Source: Liolophura sinensis (taxonomy: Eukaryota; Mollusca; Polyplacophora; Chitonida; Chitonidae). Taken from it: 64,000 nucleotides of DNA. Under the pieces are notes generated by a model. It made no database searches. It was not told where the DNA came from and worked only from the letters and a program-made list of their open reading frames with translations. This document shows positions 12,971 to 24,954 of this stretch, in pieces. The first letter of the stretch is position 1; each line of letters starts with the position of its first letter. A program made the position numbers and the translations under genes. The stretch is from contig NC_088300.1 of the NCBI RefSeq assembly GCF_032854445.1, positions 26,953,608 through 27,017,607 of the forward strand. Reading direction: 5' to 3'.

Positions 12971-15539
12971 CAAAATACACAAGATAGAATGCATCGTAAG
13001 GAAGTGTAGTGTGGCCGATGCAACTCTATAAAAGCAATTTAAGTAGCTGGTATCTCTGGTTTACGGTCTTTAGTCAGGAGTTTTGTAAGTTATGCAGGGC
13101 GAAGGCTGGTGGTTTACTCCGTATACATTTCAGTGTCATCACCTGATCGTCGTCACTTACATTAGTGAAAAATTCTTGGCACAGCGTTTAACACTAATCA
13201 ATACATCGATATAAGACAAGAAAACAACAAAAAAACAGTTGTAGTCAATCACAGAGAACAACCATTTTTGATTAATTAATCAATAAACAGACTTGCGAAA
13301 TAATTAATATAAATGACATTAGCGAGCGAAGATAAGACACTTATGGCTTAGACAAACGATTTTTTCTAGATTTTATTTACTCGGATGAGTTTTATGTTTA
13401 CTGGCGATTGCTTTCTGGTGGCACTGGCTAACGTAAATCGACGTACGCGTCTGTTTGCTGTCAAAACAGTGACGTTCACATCAATTCTTACCCAAGACAG
13501 CAAACCCATGCATGTTAACGTATTGTTCGAAATGCGTATCCGAAGAAACAAATGGCGGCCATATTAAACTAAGGACGATAACTCTTTCGTAGCAATACAA
13601 CAGCAGACGTAGCCCAGGATTCAGAACATAAGTGGCTACTATTTCCTGCAGAGTTTGTTGCCTGCGTAAGGACGTCCCTCAAGACTTGTACTGACTGAAT
13701 TGTTGTGTAGTGTAAAACTTGCAAGGCCCGGACGTTTGTGGGCACACGTGCACCTTGGCCAAACAGCTGGCCCGGCTGCTCCACATTCCTCTGGCCAACT
13801 CCCACAACAGGAAGTCCACAAATGAGAATTTCACTGCATTTCTAAACTTCCGATTTGCTTTAATATATACGTACTTACGTAACGTGTTTGTATACTCCCC
13901 TAAAGAGATGAACACCGCGCGTCTGAAACCGGAAGTGGTTTCTGGAGAGAGTGAGACTATGCAGCAGATACCGGAGTGGAATTTCGGACGTACTTGCCTG
14001 GCATCCCCCCAGATTAAAGCATGTGAATTATGCAATCTATGTACGGAAACTAAGTCTTTCTATTTTTAGTTCCCTTGACAAAGTGAAAACAACCTCCTTA
14101 AATATTCATCTGAGCTTCAAAGTATCAAACCTTTTCGTTTTAGGGAACGAAATATAGCGTGTTGGAGTGGTTATAGTCAGAAATGATGAACACATCCAAT
14201 TTCAATGGTACGTTCGAGTTACCTTGTCATTAAAAATAATGCTGTTTATTTATTTATTTGATTTCTGTTTAAAGCCATCTTCAAGAATGCTTCACCTAAA
14301 TACGATACCCAGAGAAAACCAGTGATTTTTGGCAAGTTACTGCTGAACATTTAGTAATGCAATGTTGTTTATTTACGTGTTCATTCAGTATGGATTTGGT
14401 GTACCCATATCTCCTGTTACCTTTCCTGTATGGCAAGTTGGATCTACATTTGATGGAGTATAACACATATTTCATTTGTACCAGTCTCTCTCTGGGTTTG
14501 TATACGCTGAAAACGGTCCATTTGTTTACTGTAAATTTGCATCATGTTCTTGGGTTTACTGGAGAGGCATTACACAAAGTTCTGGCAAAACAGGGCCATC
14601 ATCAGCGGCTCACTATGTAGCCGGAATGCTGCGGACTAACCCATATGTATATCACATTTGGGGAACAACAACAATGCCGCGAGGCGTTATAAATCTATGA
14701 TGGGAGTGGGTCGTCGCGAATTTAAGTTGTTAAGGTGATAGCTATTCAATTACTATACGATAAAGGTGCAGGTTCAAACCCGGCCTTGACCGAAATAATG
14801 ATGGAAGCAATGTTAACCCCAATCAAACAAATACATCAAACTTGGTCATGGACAGGCTCGCTGCTCGTTAGAACTTGGCGACCAAAAGCGGACGACAACG
14901 CTCATGTGCCCGTTTGTACGCTCTAACGTTCAATGAAGGCCACCAATATTGTACGGATATCCCTGCGTCAGAATGGACTCCCTGAAGCCGTTCGCAAGTT
15001 CGAACTTCTCTATGCCAGGATGTTTAATTAATCATGTACAAAGCGAAGGGTGTTGGTTTACTCTGGAGTTTCATCCGCCCATGAATTCGCATTCTTGTTC
15101 ATTTAATTCAGGTTTAACGCAGTCAGATTTTTGGTTGGAAGAAACAAGGTGAAGCCCTGACATATCTCTTGACTGGGAGTCGGAGCTGAACGAGGATGGG
15201 CTGGATTTGATAAACGATCTTATTGATCAATCGCTAATTGACGTACTGGTACTGGACTTGTGCAAATGGGCACTATCGTGACAAAACCATGCATGCAACT
15301 AATGTTGGAAGCGACCTTGAAAGCACAGTTAACACGTTAATCTCCACAGATTGTGTGACCGTTCAAATATCACTGATGACATGCTTATATACTCTCGCCT
15401 AGAATAAAATCATATACTTTCAAAATGAAGACATTTCCCCGATCTCATTGTTCGTGGTGCTTCGGTGACAATAATCGGTGGACGGGGCTTGTATGGCCGC
15501 TTGTATACACACAATGCAACTTGTGCAGAAGACCACATG
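12967..15539. other. No gene recognised; SINE fragments and one GC-richer patch
   Basis: A GC-richer patch at about 13715-13830 has overlapping frames on both strands but no family match. SINE-like pieces lie at 13060-13130, 14735-14830 and 14985-15090. Confidence 0.45.
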
Positions 15540-15760
15540 TTTTCACCATATCTGTATATCTCACACAAGTGATTATAATTCGCATATCTGTACATGTCAC
15601 ACCAGTGACTATAATATGTATATCTCTATATGTCACACAAGTGACTATAAAATGCATATCTGTATATGTCACACAAATAACTATTCTAGGCATATCTGTT
15701 TATGTAACACAAGTGACTATAAAATGCATATGTGTGTATCTCACACGTGTGACTTTGGCC
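15540..15760. repeat. 36-bp tandem repeat, about six copies
   Basis: Unit contains CATATCTGTATATGTCACAC and AAGTGACTATAAAATG. The multiple-of-three period explains the open frames across it. Confidence 0.88.
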
Positions 15761-18206
15761 TATTAAGATGTTGGTCAATGCTGTAAACAGAGGTAACCAC
15801 AGCGTACGAGGTAAACCACCGACCTTTGCAAAGTGGAAACAATACGTATGCTTGGATTGTAAAATCAGGAGAATTTCATAGCACTCTCATACATCGCCCC
15901 GATATGGCTGAAGTAATGCTAAAGCGGCGTTAATTCATGCATAATCATTCATTCGTCATTGATACATTCGAATCGAGTTAGATCTATGAAAGGCGGTATG
16001 TGTCGTGATCAGAAACACAAATTAACCCGCCTAAAACAAGTCCTGATTTAGCTCACGTTTTCTGTATGTATATACACGACGATTAAAGAAAAAAGTTTTA
16101 TTATTCACAAGCACTATGGCGTAAAGGCAGAGTCATGTGTTTTCACACAGCTCTGAGTGGGCCTTTACTTTTGCCTGCCTGTATATGTACAAATACGTAT
16201 CTTCGCATTTACTCATTCCTCCCAGCAGTGTGATCTCTACCATTTCCCTCGCCCCCGTTCATACTGCCCACACAAACACCCAGACCTCCCAACCGTAGAA
16301 AGCTAACACTCATTTATCTCCATTAGTATGTCACGAAGGCGTGAATATAGTTATGCATAAACAGTAAATACACAGTAGCGAGCAACTACTGTGTTGATAT
16401 AAGCAGATAGTAGATATTTATGTGATTGGCGGGAATAAGCGTTTTTTGGTATAAATAACTTCACCACCTTGCTAAAAACAACAGGCAACGTCTGGAAATG
16501 TTGTGAGATATTTAATGAGATTAACACCATCCAACGTTTGCAATTTATGTGATATTTTGTCATATTTTCTAATTAAACACGAAAATCATGCTTATGTGCA
16601 CATGTAGTCTACAGCGTGCATGTTGACACATAGGTAAATATCATAAGTAAATATCTAGTAAATATCATTGTATAATTGTAGCACCTGGAGAATGTGTTAA
16701 CTTAATTGATAGATATGGTCAGTTTATAGTTTCCTGGCCAGTTATTGATCAAGCTGAAAGGAGTGAGATTACTTATTATTTTTCGAATCATGAGGTCCCC
16801 TTGACGTGGGCAGGGAAAAGAATATAACATCACGGTCCTTTATGAGAAAAACTTGGTGAAGAGCCGACCAACCCAGTTCTCTCTCTTGCTGAAGAGAACT
16901 TGCCCTATTGGCTACTCATTTATAACATTATTTTGTCCTCAGTGAAGGCACTACCATAAATACTTAAAAGACAAACTACACTTAATGTTATCTTCGAATA
17001 TTAATTGATTTTTGGGTTTTGGCTGCATGGTTTTACTGAAAAAGTGTTTGTTTGCTTTTGTTCTGATTGTGGGTGATGTCATTCAAATATTGAAACGTAT
17101 TGATGCTTATTCCTGATTCTGGCGTGTTTTCGACAAGATATGTTGCTGAAGTCTTGCCAATATGGTGTTAAATCCTGCTCTTTTATTTATTTCTTCAATC
17201 CTTTTTTCATTTTAAAATCTTAAGACAGTTCTTTTTTTTTCACTGGTTGGTTCAAATAATATAGCATTGTCTCAAATTCCTGAATGTTCGCCCATCAACG
17301 TCTTCACAAGCACACTTGTGCAATTCGAGAGAATCCGTGGTCTGTCGTTATTTTCGATCGTCACGGCCTCGACTATTTCTGCCGCTTCACTGTCTACGAA
17401 TATCTGCCTTATCATAATTACAATAACGTCTTACTGAGTTGTTTTCACCATTGGTTATGCGTAACTGTCCTTCATCGGCATCATACGGGCTGTTACACAT
17501 GGGGTCAAGGTCATCTAGATATAGAATACTAGAAGAAACATGGCCAAGCCCGTGAATGGAGAAGAAATAAATCATATTCCCCTATCAAATTTAAGGACGG
17601 CGCCATTTGAACTGCTCATTTAACCAGGAAGGTATTTTGAGATAACGTCAAGTAAGACGCTGATGTTATAGAGTACATCATGGTATATAACCTAAGAGGG
17701 GAATGGATAACTGGGGCCCTCTCGGCCTTAGCCTTGGCCGACAATCATGTAAACCATGACACACGTAAACCATGAAGAGTTGTTCCTCCAAGTCGATACC
17801 CGTAATCTATGCGACTAAACAGACATTTGTATACCAGCCGTCCACAAAAATAGACGTTCCAGATCAACGGTTACAAGGTCAAAGCGACGTTTAACACAAA
17901 CCACCAAAAAACCAAGAAAGTATATCAAGTACAAAATTAGGACGGAATTATGCAAAAAGAAACATTCAGTAGTTCAATATTCAAATACTTTTTAAAATAT
18001 TTATCTTAGTTGAGCTCTGATTGCAGCTGTTCAGATATACAACTTGGCTATATAATTAAACACGATGAATAAACTGACCACAATGCGCACTGCCAAAACA
18101 ATGTAAAACACCAGATTCATTATAGCAATTATTTGATTTATTTAATTGTTTTTTTTACGCTGTGGCAAAGAACATTTCACATATAGGAGGCGGTAAGCGT
18201 TATGTT
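15761..18206. other. No gene recognised
   Basis: A short SINE-like piece near 15795-15835; otherwise unassigned AT-rich DNA. Confidence 0.5.
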
Positions 18207-18425
18207 GGTGGCCGAGTGGTAAATGTGTCGGTTTTTCAATTGCTCTGACACATGAGAGGCGTGTTCAATCCCAGCCTTGGAGCGTGAATTTGTGTATTTA
18301 ACTCAGTGTCACTAATCGTGGGGGCTTGCCGACGATGGATAGTTGGGAAACTTGCCAAAGGTCGGCCGTACACGTCGGACACTCCGTTATCCTCTCTCAT
18401 AAAACCGGCCACCATGATATATGAG
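18207..18425 (+). mobile_element. tRNA-derived SINE, family 3
   Basis: The head has GTGGCCGAGTGG (A box as in Ser/Leu tRNAs) and GTGTTCAATCCC (B box). The body contains GGGAAACTTGCCAAAGGTCGG and CATAAAACCGGCCACCATGA. Confidence 0.75.
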
Positions 18426-18529
18426 TATAAACTTCTTTTGTGACCACCTAAAAAGAATCGGTGACGTCACGGTATGTGTTTGTTCAATGCGGTCCAGAAA
18501 GGTCACCGTCTGGAATCTCAGTCTATATT

Positions 18530-20150
18530 TGCATTTTATTCACTGTACAAAAATGTAAAAAGAAAAAATAATAACAATAATCAAATATCATATTTCAAAT
18601 CAGAAAGAAATGGCCTTCAGGGCGACGAGTAAAAACTTTATTTGGAGGTGGTCAGTTCTTTTAAGTAGTAGTTTACTAGTGCTTTTTGTGGATGAAAGAC
18701 CAAGTCAAGGGTTTTATTCATTTCAGTCACTGCACATTCACTGTACAAAAAAAGATCAAACCTCATATTTGAAATCGGCACGAAATGGCCTTTTGTACAA
18801 AGCTGTAAAAGTGAGATGGTGAAAACCGGGCCCCGAGATTACAAGTGGGGGCCTTGAGTTTACATGTCAGGGCCCCGACATAATTGACCAATCATAATGG
18901 TTACGCTATAATATCATCTGTATATAGGGGGCTACTGCCTGATCGTCGGTGCCATTCTGCTTTTCCAAATTAAATCTTGTCGGTTGCAAATTACACTTTC
19001 TCAGCCCCAAATTGTTCTTTTAGACGACAAGAAACGCCAACACGATTTATAGGAAAACCTCAAACAATCTGGGATTATTATTAACAAAGTAAACATTCAA
19101 CCAAATAATACGATAAGATTAAAAATATCACAGCCGACTTCAGATATGTATGTGACATAAAGTTAAGGCCTTTGGTCCTAAAGTATATATAGCTTGTATT
19201 TGTTCCACCCTGGCTGGATGAAGTACATTCGAATAGTGTCTCACATATAGCTATTGCAGTTGAGGTCGAAAGAGCTAGGCTATATAAGGGCGAGGCTGCT
19301 CCTTGTATTTTGTATTTTATTTAGTCCATATGTCTCTTTGAAATCTGTTTATTAATAAGCTGCCTCGTTGGTATAGGGAAATGCATTGCCCGCCTAAAAC
19401 AAGTCGGACTCGACTGATGTACTCTTTCAGTACGTCAGTGTTTCTACGTAGACCTAGTCGTGCCAGTCAAGCACGGCAGCTGAGAATATGTGTTTTAAAA
19501 CAGATTGGAATTAACCCGTGTGGACGATGATGCCCATTGTAATCATTGTTATTGTTTTAAAATACAAGTTATTTATCTCCTGGTAAGGCCCTAGTCAAAA
19601 TATGTAGTTATCAGTGAGAAATGCTCGTGTATGGCTGCCATATTGACTGTTTGATGGCAAACGACCTATTAATGGCCAATTGAGTCCGAGCCCAGACTTC
19701 TAAGCTCGTCGGAGGTTAAAAAAAATGATTTTCTCTTTCCAAATTTTTTTTTCACCATGTCATTTGTTTTTTACCTTCCAAGAACCCTTTTCCCTCTCTT
19801 CCAAAAATGTTATTTTCACCATGTCACTTTTACGGCTCAGTACTTTTGGGCGACGAGAAAAGACTTTATTTTAAGTTGGTCGGTTCATTTAAAAAGTAAT
19901 CAATGAAACAGAACGAGCGCTAAGTGCTTTTTCTAGATGAAAGTGCAAACGAAGGTTTTCAATCATTTTTTTTTCACTGTATAAGAATGTTAAAAAAAAT
20001 ATCCAATGTCATGTTTGAAATCAACACGAAATGGCCTTTAGGGCGATGAGTAAGGTTTTTATTTTATCGTGGTCATTTCTTTTAAAAAGTATTCCCCTAA
20101 ATAGAATGGCCGTAAGGTGTTTTTTCCTAGATGAGACCAAAAACCAAGAT
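18530..20150. repeat. Dispersed copies of a ~190-bp unit
   Basis: Blocks at 18530-18810 and 19840-20150 share ATGGCCTT(C/T)AGGGCGA(C/T)GAG, CTTTTTGTGGATGAAAG-like and CACTGTACAAAAA-like words in the same order. No coding content seen. Confidence 0.7.
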
Positions 20151-20376
20151 GTAGATTATTGCCGTTTACAACATACCAGACGTACTGAATCGAACCTGCG
20201 ATAGTTGGATTCGAACCTTGGACCTCACCTAATTCTAACAGGAAGTTTGCAGCTGCACGGCGAGACTTACTCTTTAAGCGACAAGGTCCTCGAGGGTTAG
20301 CTCCGACAGGCGTTGTGGGGAAGTGTGGGGTTGAGTGGTGGGGCGGATAAGTATATCAGTTTGGCAGGTGATGAGA

Positions 20377-20408
20377 AAGTATAATTAGATTCATGACTAA
20401 TTATACTT
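20377..20408. other. Perfect 12-bp inverted repeat (hairpin)
   Basis: AAGTATAATTAG and CTAATTATACTT separated by eight bases. No T-run or gene nearby assigns it a role. Confidence 0.6.
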
Positions 20409-20837
20409 CTAAACCCGGAAAATATCCCGCCACGTGTTCCCCATAAAGCTCCTATAGATACCGACACCAAGGGATATTTTTAAACACTCTCAGTTTCCTT
20501 TAAATTAAACGAATTATACCAAAGTATATTCGAAGGTTATGTACGTACTACCAGGTGATGCTTTGCTCACTGAATGTTTACACCGGTTTGGCACAGATTT
20601 TGTTGGGTTAATTGGCGCTGGACATGGTATTTGGTAATACCTCAGCCGTGAGGCAGTTAAATGAAGCTCATTCTTGTCACGCTGGGCCACTGAATTGCAA
20701 CAACACTGTTTACAGGACATCTTATACATTGGGATTATGGGCACCTAGAAGATATATCCAAATACATGTGGTGCGAAAATTCAATACTATAATTTAATAT
20801 ATTCTTCGAATTAAATTTTTATGAGTGCTGAGCAACA

Positions 20838-20953
20838 GGCGATGCAGCAGCAAGTGTCATTTTAAAGTCTTTGGTATGACCCGACATGGGTTTGATCCCG
20901 GGTCTCCCGACTTCGAGGCGGGGCTCGGAATACTAGGCCACCGAAGCGGTCCA
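20838..20953 (-). mobile_element. SINE, family 2, head half
   Basis: Contains TTTAAAGTCTTTGGTATGAC and a tRNA-like head whose complement reads GGACCGCTTCGGTGGCCTAG, with a B-box-like GGGATCAAACCC. It is not a functional tRNA gene: no convincing cloverleaf 3' half. Confidence 0.7.
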
Positions 20954-21296
20954 CGAGCGCGGTTGTCACCAAGGCCACATGGACAGTGATAGCAGGGAAG
21001 TCGTACTCGCCGGGAATTAATTCGTGTGTCCTAGCGATAGAAGGGTATGTACCTGGACCACGCCCTGACGCCCATACCAGAACTAGTACTATTTACGGGA
21101 TTTCTATTCTCTTTACACTGAAAAGTGTCATACAAAAAAGTTCAAAAATCTTTCGTACAAATTTACATTATCAGTGGTTTCACCTTCACTGTATTAATTT
21201 GCTAAGTTAAGCAGGTGATATAATTGTAAGTTGCTGTTAACTTTTTTCGGCTTCAGTATTGCCGCGATCTACAACCGCTGTTTTTCAGCGCATCTT

Positions 21297-21750
21297 AGGA
21301 CACAGACCCCCATTACAACTTGCGTTTTTCAGTAGGGACGATTGTAGTTCTGTGTATTTTAGGGTGTAAAGTCTTTTTTTGCTGCCAGCCTGCCGTTTTT
21401 AGTGTACAAGTGCATGCTTGGTATGAAAATGATGGAAATTGTCTAAGCTTTGCGCAGGTATGAGTTTTAATGGTGAAAGTTTGAAATTCTGGGCGAGAGG
21501 ACACAAGGAGACAGGTGGTGACGAGGCTGCGAGTGACGTCCCCTTGGCGTTGCTAAGCACCCCTCCCAGCTGCCGACATGTAAAGGTCCAGATTTTGACG
21601 GTCAACCTATGTCAAGATTTTTACAGCTTCTTTCTCTCAGGCTGGGCCAGGTATGCACCAAAGCTTATTGGCCTCGGAATGTTTGGGACTGAGCTACAGC
21701 GCTAAACGTTAACATTGTCGCTTATGGAAAACTAATGGGGGTCTGTGGCC
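21297..21750. repeat. 454-bp direct repeat, left copy
   Basis: Same length as the copy at 24195-24648, with seven differences counted by eye (about 98.5% identity). Its ends are inverted: CACAGACCCCCATTA near the start and its complement near the end. ATCTT (21292-21296) precedes it. Each copy keeps an 88-codon open frame, but this looks like simple conservation of a recent duplicate. Confidence 0.92.
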
Positions 21751-22822
21751 TGATCTGTCCACTTGTGCCAAAACATGTAATATGTCACTGTGTGCTCAGA
21801 TTTGGCAACAGCCTGATAATATTTGGTGGGTACATCTGCGATGTGGTTTGCATTGACATGGAACTTGATTGAGCAGTTTTAAAGCTTTTTAATTCTATAT
21901 TTTCCCCACATATCCATTTTGTCTAAAAATCGGCTAAAACGCTCTGTGGTCAAGGGTAGTACAGGAGTATAAACAGACTGGAACAAACACAGACAATGTT
22001 TCATTGTTCCTGGTTTTTAAAATGTCTCTTTTGGGGCTGACATTTGATAAATAATGCAAAATTTGAGTGCTGCGAGTGAAATTGGAGTATGTGGCTGATA
22101 GATAGGGTGGTGTGATTAAGGATGGTCAATAAGGCCTTGCATCACATATAAGGGCCCAGCCTCACACAGGTGGATAAAAACACATCAGCAGATTAATTTA
22201 CTTGGCTAGAGTAGTAGAGAGGGCCAGTGTGCATTTAATTTACAAACCAAGTCAGGTTCCTCCCATGTGTGCCACCACACACTAGGTAAATGTGCTTCAA
22301 ATCATCCTGCAGGTCACAAAACATGAAAAACAGGCATCTCTGCTGAAACACTGTCTGCTGTTTTGGGCATAGACTTGAAGTGGACAAGGTAAATTTTCCT
22401 CTTTAAACTTAAAAATAAACCACTGTAGGCATGTAGTTTTCATTGCATGTGTATATTCATTCCTCTGACAAGTTACATGTGCACTCACACAGTATGTGTG
22501 GCGTTGGAACAAAAATGATCAATTTCAAGTTTCTAGCATACATGTGAGTGTGATCTGTTGGAATATTGCCCTTGTGAAAATGAGTCTCTGCCCCACCAGG
22601 TGTCTGTTTTTCCACCAGAACATAGTACGCTGTTCCTGCGACATCTCAAAGGAGTTTTTGTTTTAGTATCTGGCCCAGTGTGGCATCCACCTCCCTGGGC
22701 AGCTGGGATTTTTTTTATGTTTCCAATGTCCTCACACACAAGTTAGAAATTAGACAGCTACATATGTCTTTCACATCCTAGTTTAATACCTATTGAGCTT
22801 TTGTCTTGGTTTCCCTCTTTAG

Positions 22823-23386
22823 ATCTTGTCTCCCAAACATGGCGTCAGTGAACTTTGCCTTGTTTATGCATATATTGAACTGGGATCTACCTAGGTGAGT
22901 GGGGTCTGCTAGCCGTTCAGCTTCCTCAAAGGCCTGACCATTCGGATGCAGTCTTCCACTCCCTTGGCCGACCTAGAATCCCCGTCATTGGTCCGGTACT
23001 ACACCATGACACATACCCCTCCGGCCCCCCCACCCCCCCAACCGGGGAAACGTCACAGGTTTCTCATATATATACGGACAGTTTGAATGTCCATTCCTCA
23101 TGCCCACCCAGCAACACCCAGTGTGGAACCTGATTACGGATGTAATTTCTCACTGATTATTTGAGGATTTCTGTGTTGTTACAGGTTAAAAAGTATAGCT
23201 TTTCCCCTCTTCTTGGGTCCCTTCAACATGTCTTGGGAGGGTTGCCTTGCTGACTGTCTGAATGACCAATGTGCATGTACTGTGTGGCTTTATTTTTGTA
23301 AGTGGCAAATTCATATTTCTCCCCTCTACTTATCTCTTGTAGATGCCAGTGTCACACTTTGGTGTTTGTTATGTGGAAAGTACTAA
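22823..23386 (+). other. Candidate two-exon coding unit inside the repeat-bounded interval
   Basis: A possible exon 22823-22894 is bounded by TCTTTAG and GTGAGT. It contains ATG at 22839 in good context and 18 codons starting MASVNFALFMHILNW. A second acceptor (GTTACAG) at 23184 continues the same frame to TAA at 23384, giving about 85 residues, cysteine-rich near CLADCLNDQCAC. A 45-nt in-frame mini-intron (23298-23342) is also possible. The product is not recognised, and chance splice-like sites in an element are a real alternative. Confidence 0.2.
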
Positions 23387-24194
23387 ATTAGTCTGAGGCA
23401 ACAACACAGGTGGTGGGATTCTTTTGCACTGTGAGTTGAGGTAAGCCAGCCAACCAATGGCAGCCATGGGGGAGACGGGAAAGGGGGGTAGTGTGTGTGT
23501 GGGGGGGAGTGGGTGATCTTTTAAAGGGTTTTATCATGTGAATCACTATGTAAAAGGGATACTAGTCTTTTCTTTAGCCCTATCCATGGAAACTCTGCCT
23601 ATGAGCATTTCTATATCAATTTGGATGCATATGTTTACTTTGATGGTGATCAAAATGTACTTTTCTGGAATTTTGAAACTCCGCTTTGCTACCCACCTGT
23701 ATCACTTTAAGTCAAATTTTGCACAAAGTTGCTAAAAGGTATGTCCTATATTTTGTAAGTGAATTGTCAGATAATATACATGTCTTTTGATATATATTTT
23801 GACACTTTTGGCTTTTAAGTATTTTCTTAACACTGCTGTAAACAAGAAAATCTACTTGAAAATCCATAATTTTCTAAATGTTTGTCAATGGAAAATGTAA
23901 AATACTTTGTCATTGGAATTTTTTCATTTTTCTTGCAGATATACATACCAGCTTTCCAAAACATTTGACCTGGTTAAGATATTTTCAATGGTATGTGCAC
24001 TACAGAGCTTTGAACTTGGTGCTTGAGGACGGACAAACAGACACATTTCCAAGATAGGGGTACCCCAAGTTAAATTCCTCCTACTGAAAAGTTTTTGCAT
24101 GTATCAAGCTGTAACTTTATGTGTGAGGTTTAGAGGTAGTAAGCATTATGTGGTGCAAAAATGATTGATTTTAAAAAAAGTTGGCTGGTGTGAT

Positions 24195-24648
24195 AGGACA
24201 CAGACCCCCATTACAACTTGCGTTTTTCAGTAGGGACGATTGTAGTTCTGTGTATTTTAGGGTGTAAAGTCTTTTTTTGCTGCCAGCCTGCCGTTTTTGG
24301 TGTACAAGTGCATGCTTGGTATGAAAATGATGGAAATTGTCTAAGCTTTGCGCAGGTATGAGTTTTAATGGTGAAAGTTTGAAATTCTGGGCGAGAGGAC
24401 ACAAGGAGACAGGTGGTGACAAGGCTGCGAGTGACGTCCCCTTGGCGTTGCTAGGCACCCCTCCCAGCTGCCGGCATGTAAAGGTCCAGATTTTTCCAGT
24501 CAACCTATGTCAAGATTTTTACAGCTTCTTTCTCTCAGGCTGGGCCAGGTATGCACCAAAGCTTATTGGCCTCGGAATGTTTGGGACTGAGCTACAGCGC
24601 TAAACGTTAACATTGTCGCTTATGGAAAACTAATGGGGGTCTGTGGCC
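24195..24648. repeat. 454-bp direct repeat, right copy
   Basis: Partner of 21297-21750 in the same orientation. ATCTT follows at 24649-24653, matching the five bases before the left copy. It ends 209 bp before the start codon of the secreted cysteine-rich protein, so it could affect that gene's promoter or 5' UTR. Confidence 0.92.
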
Positions 24649-24857
24649 ATCTTCGAGGAGAACAGCGGCGCATGCCCAGTGAATCCTCAAGCAATGGCGG
24701 ACAGTCGGTCATCTTTGTCAAGATGCGATTTCCAAACAAGTAAACAAGGGATGCAAATGGATGTCTGAAAAACCTCGCTGAAGACTAATGTGTAAGGGAT
24801 ATTTCATACAGCTACCTGGGGTCTTGGAAAGCCAGGTTTAGTGGTCAACAAAAAAAC

Positions 24858-24954
24858 ATGCGTTCATGGATAATGCTACTGGCACTGGCAGCCGTGGTGG
24901 TGGAAGAAGTCTGCGGTTTCTGCGCCTCGTCAAGAGTTCAGCAAGAGATTACCG
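24858..24954 (+). CDS. Secreted cysteine-rich protein, exon 1 (signal peptide)
   Basis: ATG at 24858 begins 32 codons plus one base and ends at a strong donor, ACCG|GTAAGA. The peptide starts MRSWIMLLALAAVVVEEVCG, a classic signal peptide with a hydrophobic core at residues 4-15. A stop codon lies in frame upstream (24786) with no intervening ATG, so this start is the natural one. It joins exactly in phase to exon 2, making a 114-residue product. The open frame is too short to stand out alone; the evidence is signal peptide, splice sites, phase and cysteine spacing together. Function is unknown. Confidence 0.78.

Larger units (their letters stand above)
21297..24648. mobile_element. Probable non-autonomous element bounded by 454-bp direct repeats
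   Basis: The 3.35-kb interval has LTR-like architecture: near-identical direct terminal repeats with short inverted ends and a 5-bp flanking duplication (ATCTT). Against a classical LTR element, the repeats do not begin TG and end CA. I also see no primer-binding site, clear polypurine tract or retroviral-type coding frame. Two independent MITE insertions or a local duplication are alternatives. Confidence 0.5.

Noticed and set aside
13679-14069. Overlapping 116-118-codon frames on both strands in a GC-richer patch
   Set aside because: No family resemblance and no consistent splice pattern. Could hide an exon but cannot be supported.
15540-15760. CRISPR-like regular repeat
   Set aside because: Units are contiguous with no unique spacers, and the genome is eukaryotic; it is a tandem repeat.
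21439-21705. 88-codon frame present in both 454-bp repeats
   Set aside because: The copies are about 98.5% identical, so a shared frame carries little information. Some differences change residues and no domain is visible.
21297-24648. Classical LTR retrotransposon
   Set aside because: Repeat ends are not TG/CA, and no PBS, clear PPT or gag/pol reading frame is visible; kept only as an LTR-like structure.
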